A stretch of DNA of 10,767 nucleotides from Bacilli bacterium (GTDB taxonomy: Bacteria; Bacillota_I; Bacilli_A; RF39; UBA660): NCBI GenBank assembly GCA_017476705.1, contig JAFUZI010000025.1, forward strand, positions 1-10,767. The letters are read 5' to 3'. Position 1 is the first letter of the stretch, and every line of letters begins with the position of its first letter. Of this stretch, positions 1 to 6,945 are shown piece by piece. The notes under the pieces are model-generated. The model did not search any database, was not told the origin of the DNA, and was given only the letters and a program-made list of their open reading frames with translations. Both the position numbers and the translations under genes were made by a program.

Positions 1-1133
1 TATAAGTGTTTATCATTTGTTAAAGATTTAGTCTCTTCTTGATTATATATTTGTAGTGTATCTTCAACACTATCATACATATAAATATTCTCAACACCAG
101 TCTCAGCATTAACACCATATATAAGCGCATATTTAGATTTTTTATTTAATTTATAAGCATCTATCTTAGAATCATTATATGTAATTGTATATTTTTTATA
201 ATTACTTGGAATTAAATTCTTATTCCATGGAAGAGGTACTAAAACTACTTTATTAAATGTGTATTCTTTATATAAAATATAATTATCTTTATCTTTTATA
301 TAATAGTTTTGATTCCCTTGTTCATCTTTTAATGCAACTAAAGTATATCCAGTAACTTGTGATTTTAAAGCAGGAACTTCAGTTCCATTTATATCTACTG
401 TTGTTGCTTCATAACCGTTTACTTCACCAAGTACTGATTTTTTTCTAACTACAGTATATTCAATATCCTCTACTTTAACTTTAATTGGATCAAATTCTTT
501 AACTGTTGCATTTATTACATAAGTTCTTGAACTTCCATTTTCAGCTGTTACAACTATCTCTAATCTATTTGGTCCATCTTGTACTTCTCTTTCACCTGCA
601 CCATTTATACTAGCGCCACCAGCAGATGGAGTTGCTTGTACATTTACCTTTGTTGTATCAGGATCTAATTCAACTGAATATTCTAATGTATCTTTAGAAA
701 ATCCTGGAGTTAGTTCTTTTCCTTCAATTCCTAAAGAAGCTAATGAATTATCTTTAGATAATACAACTACAGGTTTAGCTTTTACATTTACTCTGACTGA
801 CTTACCGGCTGTATAAGCACCACCTGTTGAATAATCAGCAACATCTATAGGAGTAACTATAATTGTAGCAGAACCTACAGTATTTGCATTAAAGACAAAT
901 GTCTGAGAACCATTATCAATCCATGTGCTACCAGTTCCTCCAGAAAGTACAGAACCATTTGAACTCGTAACTGAAAATTTTCCAGCAAGTCCACTAGCAC
1001 TAACAGAAATTACTACTTTATCTCCTATAGTTGCATTTGTTTTACTTGCTGAAACACCTAAGTTACCAGCACTTACATTTTCTATAATCATAAATGATAA
1101 TAAACATGTTAAAATATAAAATATTTTTTTCAT
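1..1133 (-). CDS. Secreted surface protein with Ig-like and cadherin-like beta-sandwich domains (C-terminus beyond left edge)
   Basis: The frame is open from an ATG at 1133 to the left edge, giving 377 codons with no stop, so the C-terminus is missing. Residues 1-22 look like a signal peptide: MKK, a hydrophobic run, then a cleavage-like ENVSAG. Residues about 24-118 form a beta-rich Ig-like module (GDKVVISVSASGLAG, then FVFNANTVGSATIIV); its exact family is uncertain. Residues about 124-213 match the bacterial cadherin-like beta-sandwich domain (PF12733 type), with the LASLGIEG opening, LTPGFSKDTLEYSV, and an ENGSSRTYVINATV ending. Residues 214-377 are beta-rich and polar and were not assigned. 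A Shine-Dalgarno AAGGGG (1146-1141) lies 7 nt before the ATG, directly after the stop of the upstream hydrolase gene. With a 14-bp gap and no terminator, the two are almost certainly co-transcribed. The role is presumably extracellular adhesion or scaffolding; a membrane or wall anchor, if any, lies outside the window. Confidence 0.85.
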   Translation of the reverse strand, partial: MKKIFYILTCLLSFMIIENVSAGNLGVSASKTNATIGDKVVISVSASGLAGKFSVTSSNGSVLSGGTGSTWIDNGSQTFVFNANTVGSATIIVTPIDVADYSTGGAYTAGKSVRVNVKAKPVVVLSKDNSLASLGIEGKELTPGFSKDTLEYSVELDPDTTKVNVQATPSAGGASINGAGEREVQDGPNRLEIVVTAENGSSRTYVINATVKEFDPIKVKVEDIEYTVVRKKSVLGEVNGYEATTVDINGTEVPALKSQVTGYTLVALKDEQGNQNYYIKDKDNYILYKEYTFNKVVLVPLPWNKNLIPSNYKKYTITYNDSKIDAYKLNKKSKYALIYGVNAETGVENIYMYDSVEDTLQIYNQEETKSLTNDKHL

Positions 1134-1147
1134 ACTTCATCCCCTTA

Positions 1148-2926
1148 TTATTTTAAAACACTAGCATTACCCATAATATAATTTCTTATATTTACATAAT
1201 CCATAGCATTAACAGTACCATCATTATTAACATCTGCTGCTTCCTTAAATGAACCAGATAAGCTAGATGATTGCATTATATAATTTCTTAATTTAACGTA
1301 ATCTTGTGCATTAACCTTACCATCACCAGTGGCATCACCATATACAATTATTCTATATGAATTACCTGCTATTTTTAATACATCAGCAGTACCTAATGTA
1401 GTATTAGAATCCATATTAACACCATCTCTAATTGCAATTGCACCATTACCAACTTTGCTTATCATATTACCAGCTGTTTCATTTATTTTAACTCCAACTA
1501 AATAGCTTCCTCTAAAATTATATCCAGCTTTCGATAAAATACTTCCAATATCATTAACTGCTTGTTCGATATCTCTTTGCTTTTTCTCTTCTTCATTAAC
1601 TTTTGTTGGAAGAGTTACTTCTTCATTTGGCATATTATTAAATACCGGAATAATAAATTCAAATGAACTATTAATTATTCCCATATCACTATATGAATTA
1701 GCCATTGAATTAGCTTCACTGTATGGAGCTTTCAAATTTTGCATGTATTGATGATCGTATTTGTTATATTTATTATTCACAACATTAAATTTTTGGAAAT
1801 ATAACGTATTTTGATTATTATTAATATATGCCTCAGCTATAAATTTAGCACCTTCTTTAATTGCTATCTCAGCTGTAGACCAGCCATGTTTATATGCATA
1901 CATTAATCCACATTGTATAGTAGCACCTTCACTACCATCGTCTAATGTACAAGTTGGATATGAACCTATATTATAAAAATTATAGAAAATTCCTTTATCT
2001 AAATAACTAGTTCCATTTGCTGAATTTGATAAAACATTATTTTTAAGAACCTCTTGTTTAGATCTTGCAGCTAGCATAATAGGACTTACTCTATTTCCAT
2101 CATATGTGGCTGCTTCTAAGAAATAATTTGCATATTGTTCTAAGTCTGTTCCTTTAATAATTGATTTAACTGAATCTAATGTATGAATAGATTCATTAAA
2201 TCCTAAATTTAAAAACATAAATAAACTTTTTTCATCTAGAAAGTTTCTAGGATCCATATAATATGAAATTGTTTCCTTATTAGCTTGATAAAATCCGCCT
2301 TTATCAAGTTGTATAAAACTTTGAGTTTTAGGGTCATATGATCCTTCCATATAAGAAAGATATATAGGATTTGAACTTTGAATTAAGTTAAGTCTAAGTG
2401 GACTCTCTCCATCAATTGCATCTTTCCATTCGATATTAGTGTTATAAGCTCTAAATGTCCAATTAGGATGAATATCTTTTAATAATTTTAACTTTGGCCA
2501 GTATGATTCTGGTATGCCAGCATTTCTAAATTCATTTTTTAACTCTTCACTCACATTTATTTCAGTTACTACATTATCAGCACATATATAACCATAGTGA
2601 TTGTTACCATCTCTTGGAAAACCTGATTTAATATAATAATATCCTTTTTGGCAAGTTGATACAGTAGATGGAATAATTGAATCGTAGTTTAATATTATTG
2701 CATTAGGATCATTAGCATCTAAACAATGTAATTTTCCAGGCTCTGCATAATTTTCTCTTTCTTTTCCAGTATATGTACATGAATTGCCTGGAATTGTTAG
2801 ATTTGGAGCTTTAGTAACTATATTATTTTTTCCGACTATAATTCCTGTTACATTAGTTGCAGCATTTACACTAGGAGTGCATAAAAATGACATAGCTATT
2901 ACTACATAAAATAAATATTTTTTCAT
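1148..2926 (-). CDS. Secreted beta-N-acetylglucosaminidase (GH73-like) with SH3-like and dockerin domains
   Basis: This 592-residue secreted protein is predicted to cut peptidoglycan glycan strands outside the cell. Residues 1-22 are a signal peptide ending PSVNA. Residues about 25-122 are an SH3-like wall-binding region (GYYYIKSG, HYGYICADNV) with four Cys. Residues about 140-435 are the glucosaminidase region: LKDIHPNWTF at 149-158, SPIMLAARSKQE at 281-292, and FYNFYNIGSYP at 314-324. Glu292 is the likely catalytic acid by comparison with the SR-x-x-QE motif of clostridial homologues. Residues about 455-528 are an unassigned linker-like beta region. Residues 530-586 are a type I dockerin with two F-hand repeats, Ca ligands D531, D535, D542 and D565, D569, D576, and LRNYIM/IRNYIM helices. 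The start at 2926 is supported by AAAGGAG 9 nt upstream. It is first in an operon with the cadherin-like protein. The glucosaminidase and dockerin calls are strong; exact bond specificity is inferred. Confidence 0.9.
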   Translation of the reverse strand: MKKYLFYVVIAMSFLCTPSVNAATNVTGIIVGKNNIVTKAPNLTIPGNSCTYTGKERENYAEPGKLHCLDANDPNAIILNYDSIIPSTVSTCQKGYYYIKSGFPRDGNNHYGYICADNVVTEINVSEELKNEFRNAGIPESYWPKLKLLKDIHPNWTFRAYNTNIEWKDAIDGESPLRLNLIQSSNPIYLSYMEGSYDPKTQSFIQLDKGGFYQANKETISYYMDPRNFLDEKSLFMFLNLGFNESIHTLDSVKSIIKGTDLEQYANYFLEAATYDGNRVSPIMLAARSKQEVLKNNVLSNSANGTSYLDKGIFYNFYNIGSYPTCTLDDGSEGATIQCGLMYAYKHGWSTAEIAIKEGAKFIAEAYINNNQNTLYFQKFNVVNNKYNKYDHQYMQNLKAPYSEANSMANSYSDMGIINSSFEFIIPVFNNMPNEEVTLPTKVNEEEKKQRDIEQAVNDIGSILSKAGYNFRGSYLVGVKINETAGNMISKVGNGAIAIRDGVNMDSNTTLGTADVLKIAGNSYRIIVYGDATGDGKVNAQDYVKLRNYIMQSSSLSGSFKEAADVNNDGTVNAMDYVNIRNYIMGNASVLK

Positions 2927-2955
2927 ATCTACACGCTCCTTTCGTATCTTATTTA

Positions 2956-2984
2956 ATTATATCAAAAAAAAGACATATTTTAAA
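2956..2984 (-). promoter_or_regulatory. Promoter of the hydrolase/cadherin-like operon
   Basis: On the minus strand a perfect -10 TATAAT (2961-2956) lies 17 bp after a weak -35 TTTAAA (2984-2979). Transcription would start near 2950 and give a leader of about 20-25 nt carrying the AAAGGAG ribosome-binding site. The -35 sits inside the loop of the upstream terminator. The -10 is convincing; the -35 is only a 4/6 match. Confidence 0.55.
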
Positions 2985-3003
2985 GTTATACATGTCTTTT
3001 TTT
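2964..3003 (-). terminator. Rho-independent terminator after the GH31 gene
   Basis: An inverted repeat pairs 2965-2976 with 2992-3003 (AAAAAAGACAT / ATGTCTTTTTT) around a 15-nt loop. It begins 15 nt after the GH31 stop codon and finishes in a run of eight T on the minus strand. It closes the pyk-GH31 unit and separates it from the surface-protein operon. Confidence 0.85.
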
Positions 3004-3018
3004 GTAAATATGTGTCAA

Positions 3019-5418
3019 TTAAACTATTTCAATATATTCTAGTAGTTTTAAGAATAATTTAATAAATTTTTTCTCTAAACCTTTACGAGACATTTTTCTA
3101 ATTTCAATTCTTTTTTTCTTAATTGAATAATTCTCATTAAATAGTATTTTATCTACCATTTCTTTTAGATATGTCTCAATTTGTAAATCAGATATAATTG
3201 ATTTAATATCTTCACTAATAATTCTATCCGCACTAATCTCAATATCTTTACCCTTACAGTTTAAAGTTAATTGACCAATAGATGGAACATCTTTAACTGA
3301 TACAACAAAATCATTTCCCTTAACATAAGCTACTGAGTTAATTTCTGTATCATTAAAGTATACAATTACATCATCTGCTTTTTTAGTATTTCTAAACACA
3401 AATTTATAGTTTCTCTTATCAGGTATAATACCACTTTTACCCTCAAGTGAACGCATTATAACTGTATAGTTATTTGGCATATAGTTATAATCAATTTGAG
3501 TAAGTAAATAAAAATCTTTCTTATATAAATCAGATACGCCATCATCTTCATATAAATTATAAGTATTACTTCTTCCTGGAAATATTTGAACTTCTAATGT
3601 ATCAGGAGGAGTTGTATCATTTATATATGGATTTTTACCCATTGGTATAATTGATCCTGCTTTAGCAAATACTGGATAATCTTCTTCTTTAAAGAATGAT
3701 ATATATTCTTTACCACCAGGGAATTTTTTTCCTGTAACAAAGTCATACCATACACCATCTGGTAGGAAGAATTTATGTATTGCTCTATTCATAACATAAT
3801 CTTTTTTCTTAACGATTGGTGATACAAAGAATTGAGATCCAAAATAATATTCATCTTTAAATGTATCATCATCATACATCTCAGGATTTTTATAATAAAT
3901 TGGCATAATTAAAGGAGTTCCAAATTTATGATATTTATATGCTTCTGTATATAAATATGGAATTAATCTATGTCTTAAATTTAAGTAATCTTTAACTATC
4001 TGATTAGTTTTAATTCCCCATCTCCAAGGTTCTCTTTTATAATATTCTCCAGCGTCTGATCCAAATTTTAATATAGGTGAGAATACTCCTAGTTGTACAT
4101 ATCTAGTATAAAGTTCATTATCTTCAATACCTTTATAATATCCACCTATATCATGTGACCAAAAACTAACACCTATATTAGTTGCGCTAGCATTAAATAA
4201 AGGTATCATTTTCAAAGTATCCCAACTTACTATTGTTTTACCTGAATATAAAACAGGATATCTATGAGCAGCAACTGAAGTGTTACGTGCTAAAATCATA
4301 GGTCTTCTTTTATAGTTTCTCATCATATCATAGAAGTGATAATGATTTAAATAATATAGTTCTTTAATTCTATCTTCTTTTTCTTCATCTATCCAATAAA
4401 AATCAACATTCATATCATCAAGTGGATGAATAAGAACATTTAAATAGACATCAATAAATTTTGAGTCATATACATTAAATGGAATTACCTCAGCATTTGT
4501 ATTTAAATTATTGCATAATTGTTCATAATTATTTTCAATAGGATATAATCCTTCTAGTGGATTAACATTTAGTCCAAGTCTAATTCCTTTTGAATGAAGA
4601 TATTTAATCATACTATTTGGAGCTTTAAAATTATTATGATTCCAAGAAAAACCTGAATCAATTATTTTTTCATTATAATGGTTGTAATGCCAACAATTAT
4701 CAAGTAATAATACAGATATAGGAACCTTTTTTGCCTCAAAATTATCTATTAATTCTTTTAAAGAATAATCATTATAATTTTCATTTTTACTCCACCAATT
4801 ACCTAATGCATATCTAGGAATTAAAGCAGGAGATCCTGTTATAGCAAAGTAGTCTTTTAAACATAAGGCATAATCTTTTAAATACATAAACAAATATATA
4901 TCTATATTATTTTCAATTCTCTTTTCAATACTACCATCAGCAGTAAAAATATTAGATTTAGAATCATCAATTGAAGCAAATCCATCAACTGAATATAATC
5001 CCTTTTGAAGTTTTAACTTAGTCTTATCATCTAAGCTCATTCCAGGTGCGCCATAATTTCTTACCTCAGGATGCATATAATACCAAATCTTATCAGAATT
5101 TAATAAATGAACTCTTAAATTCTTCATTGAATTAACTTTGCCACCATAAAATTTCTTATTTTTCCTATAAGTTAATCTAAAATATTTTGTTGTTATTTCC
5201 AAAATTCTTTTATCTTCTTTAACCTCAAATTCTACTTTAGGCATATTACGATACCATACAAGTTCTGTTGGTCTATCTTCAAAAGTACCTGTCTCACTAT
5301 ATTCCATTCTAATTAATCTTTCACTAAGAATAGTAAAACGATATTTTTCACCTTTGATAATGTTAGCTTCTATTGCTTTAGACTTATCTAAATCAAATTT
5401 AAATTGTTCACCTAGCAT
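3019..5418 (-). CDS. GH31 family glycosidase homologue, cytoplasmic, with altered active-site residues
   Basis: This 799-residue protein has no signal peptide. Residues about 1-195 are the N-terminal beta-sandwich, about 200-500 the GH31 barrel (PRYALGNWWS at 201-210, HDIGG at 422-426, KREPWRWG at 461-468), and about 500-725 the C-terminal beta domains (FLPDGVWYDF, YPVFAKAGSIIPM, YEDDG). About 75 basic, helical residues follow (725-799). Against human acid alpha-glucosidase, the nucleophile (D518, WIDMNE) aligns with D344 in WIDEE and R600 aligns with R378. The acid/base D616 (W-T-G-D) aligns without gaps to K394 in YSGK, and H674 (R-N-H) aligns to G453 in KFGS. Family members usually act on alpha-glucosides or related sugars. 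Here the missing acid/base makes ordinary hydrolysis doubtful, so activity or substrate should not be assumed. The start has AGGGG 8 nt upstream and lies 15 bp after the pyruvate kinase stop, so the two are probably one transcript. Confidence 0.9.
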   Translation of the reverse strand: MLGEQFKFDLDKSKAIEANIIKGEKYRFTILSERLIRMEYSETGTFEDRPTELVWYRNMPKVEFEVKEDKRILEITTKYFRLTYRKNKKFYGGKVNSMKNLRVHLLNSDKIWYYMHPEVRNYGAPGMSLDDKTKLKLQKGLYSVDGFASIDDSKSNIFTADGSIEKRIENNIDIYLFMYLKDYALCLKDYFAITGSPALIPRYALGNWWSKNENYNDYSLKELIDNFEAKKVPISVLLLDNCWHYNHYNEKIIDSGFSWNHNNFKAPNSMIKYLHSKGIRLGLNVNPLEGLYPIENNYEQLCNNLNTNAEVIPFNVYDSKFIDVYLNVLIHPLDDMNVDFYWIDEEKEDRIKELYYLNHYHFYDMMRNYKRRPMILARNTSVAAHRYPVLYSGKTIVSWDTLKMIPLFNASATNIGVSFWSHDIGGYYKGIEDNELYTRYVQLGVFSPILKFGSDAGEYYKREPWRWGIKTNQIVKDYLNLRHRLIPYLYTEAYKYHKFGTPLIMPIYYKNPEMYDDDTFKDEYYFGSQFFVSPIVKKKDYVMNRAIHKFFLPDGVWYDFVTGKKFPGGKEYISFFKEEDYPVFAKAGSIIPMGKNPYINDTTPPDTLEVQIFPGRSNTYNLYEDDGVSDLYKKDFYLLTQIDYNYMPNNYTVIMRSLEGKSGIIPDKRNYKFVFRNTKKADDVIVYFNDTEINSVAYVKGNDFVVSVKDVPSIGQLTLNCKGKDIEISADRIISEDIKSIISDLQIETYLKEMVDKILFNENYSIKKKRIEIRKMSRKGLEKKFIKLFLKLLEYIEIV

Positions 5419-5433
5419 ATTATCAACCCCTAA

Positions 5434-6846
5434 CTATATCTCTTCTATTTTCATAAAATTTGTATGTTTAACTTCTCTAAATGGATAGCCCCCTGTTATT
5501 ATTACTTTATCACCAGTAGTGCTTCCTAAATTAACTGCTGTATCATGCACTACTTTCATCATTTTATCAAATGTTTTAACATCTCCAATATGTACAGCAT
5601 ATATTCCATAATACATGGATAGTTCTTTAACAACATCCTTATCAGGTGATAAAGCAATTATTGGACACTTTGGTCTAAATCTACTTATTTTTTTAGCAGT
5701 ATAGCCACTCATTGTTGGAACGACTATAAATTTACATTTAAGTCTATCTGCGCATTCTATAGTACTATATGCAATGTTACCTGATATATCTTGTTTTTCT
5801 GTACGCATTGTCTTGTCCATAAATTCGTAATAATTTAAATCAAGTTCAGTTGATTCAATTATTTTACTCATTGTATCTATGGTTACAACAGGATATTTTC
5901 CAATTGTAGTTTCACCTGATAATATTACACAATCAACGCCATCAAGTACTGCATTAGCAACATCTGATACCTCTGCTCTTGTAGGTCTTGAGTTGTTTTC
6001 CATTGAAAGTAACATCTCAGCTGATACTAAGCTAACTTTTCCAAATCTATGGCATTTACTGATTACTTGTTTTTGAATTCCTGGTACACGTTCTATTGGT
6101 ATTTCTACCCCTAAATCTCCACGAGCAACCATAACGCCATCACTATTTTCAATTATCTCATCAATATCATCTATTGCATCTGTTGTCTCTATTTTAGAAA
6201 TAATTGCTATATGAGAGTTATTCAGTTCTATTAATAAATCATTAACACTTAAAACATCTTCAAATGATTTTACAAATGAAAGTGCTAAATAATCAACATT
6301 CATTTTACTTCCAAATTTTATATCTTCTATATCTTTTTCACTTAAAAAAGGTATATTTAAATTATTATTCTTTATATTAATGCCTTTATTGTCTTCTATA
6401 AATCCACCAACTACAACATTACAAAGTAAATAATCATCTTCTTTATCAATAACTAAAAGTTCAATCATACCATCGGCTAATTTTATTGATGTATTAACTT
6501 TTATTTTTTTAACAAAATCTTTAACATTTACTGAAAACTTTGTTGAGTTTCCAATTATTTCATCATTATAAATTCTTATTTTTGTTCCTTTAGTTAGATA
6601 TGCAGTTCCGCCTTCAAACTTACCAACTGTTAAATCAGGTCCTTTTAAGTCAAGCATAATTGCTACATTAGTATCTAAATCATCATTTAATTTTTTTATT
6701 GTTTTAATAATAGATTCCGCAAATTTATATGTAGCATATTTCATATTAATTCTTGCAATATCCATACCTGATAAAATCATTTCTTTTAATGTTGCCTCAT
6801 CTTTACTAGAAGGTCCTATAGTTGCAACTATCTTTGTTTTTTTCAT
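5434..6846 (-). CDS. pyk: Pyruvate kinase homologue with substituted catalytic residues
   Basis: This 470-residue protein has pyruvate kinase architecture throughout: N-terminal KKTKIVATIGPSS, the A barrel, a B-domain insertion at about 75-170, and a C-terminal allosteric domain with the FBP-phosphate loop TMSGYTA (378-384). Conserved residues (human PKM numbering in brackets) are R32 (R73), N34 (N75), D66 (D113), K218 (K270), E220 (E272) and D244 (D296) in MVARGDLGVEIP. Non-conserved are K36 (S77, a K+ ligand), Y37-A38 (H78-G79), L67 (T114), D71 (E118), T73 (R120, ATP phosphate) and A276 (T328, catalytic). The fold, metal site and PEP lysine persist, but the ATP/K+ side is remodelled. It could be a K+-independent or weakened enzyme, or a regulatory paralogue. 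The ATG at 6846 is preferred over an upstream GTG at 6855. It is followed 15 bp later by the GH31 gene. Family call is very sure; activity is uncertain. Confidence 0.93.
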   Translation of the reverse strand: MKKTKIVATIGPSSKDEATLKEMILSGMDIARINMKYATYKFAESIIKTIKKLNDDLDTNVAIMLDLKGPDLTVGKFEGGTAYLTKGTKIRIYNDEIIGNSTKFSVNVKDFVKKIKVNTSIKLADGMIELLVIDKEDDYLLCNVVVGGFIEDNKGINIKNNNLNIPFLSEKDIEDIKFGSKMNVDYLALSFVKSFEDVLSVNDLLIELNNSHIAIISKIETTDAIDDIDEIIENSDGVMVARGDLGVEIPIERVPGIQKQVISKCHRFGKVSLVSAEMLLSMENNSRPTRAEVSDVANAVLDGVDCVILSGETTIGKYPVVTIDTMSKIIESTELDLNYYEFMDKTMRTEKQDISGNIAYSTIECADRLKCKFIVVPTMSGYTAKKISRFRPKCPIIALSPDKDVVKELSMYYGIYAVHIGDVKTFDKMMKVVHDTAVNLGSTTGDKVIITGGYPFREVKHTNFMKIEEI

Positions 6847-6849
6847 TAG

Positions 6850-6858
6850 CCTCACCCT
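6850..6858 (-). promoter_or_regulatory. Ribosome-binding site that sets the pyruvate kinase start
   Basis: The minus strand reads AGGGTGAGG, then CTA, then ATG at 6846. A GTG inside this element (6855-6853) is in frame and would add MRL, but it has no room for a Shine-Dalgarno sequence of its own. The ATG also gives the usual pyruvate kinase N-terminus MKKTKIVATIGP, so 6846 is taken as the start. Confidence 0.7.
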
Positions 6859-6871
6859 ATTATAAATTATA
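6859..6871 (-). promoter_or_regulatory. Probable promoter -10 region of the pyk-GH31 unit
   Basis: Two TATAAT hexamers lie in tandem on the minus strand, at 6871-6866 and 6864-6859, in the short gap between the dnaE terminator and pyk. The upstream one leaves space for a leader of about 12-15 nt that keeps the ribosome-binding site; the downstream one would start transcription inside that site. No good -35 is visible: T-rich sequence occupies the expected place. With a terminator just upstream, some promoter is needed here. Confidence 0.5.
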
Positions 6872-6917
6872 TCATTAAATCAAATATAAAAAAAGTATTT
6901 AACATCTTTATTTTAAT

Positions 6918-6945
6918 AAAAAAATTGAGATTTCCTCAATTTTTT
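6918..6945 (-). terminator. Rho-independent terminator overlapping the dnaE stop codon
   Basis: The arms 6919-6929 and 6935-6945 (AAAAAATTGAG / CTCAATTTTTT) form a perfect 11-bp hairpin with a 5-nt loop, ending in T residues on the minus strand. The dnaE TAA (6946-6944) is part of the first arm, so the signal begins inside the gene's last codon. Confidence 0.85.

Noticed and set aside
925..1119. Plus-strand open frame of 64 codons
   Set aside because: It lies antisense to the well-supported secreted cadherin-like gene, has no family resemblance and no ribosome-binding site.
5879..6076. Plus-strand open frame of 65 codons
   Set aside because: It is antisense to the conserved core of the pyruvate kinase gene (SDVANAVLDG region); the openness comes from the codon pattern of the real gene.
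6853..6855. GTG as start codon of the pyruvate kinase gene
   Set aside because: It sits inside the ribosome-binding sequence and would add three residues not typical of the family; the ATG at 6846 gives the standard N-terminus.
6847..6917. Riboswitch or attenuator ahead of pyk
   Set aside because: Between the dnaE terminator and the pyk start there are only about 70 bp, mostly promoter-like A/T sequence, with no stable stem beyond the terminator itself.
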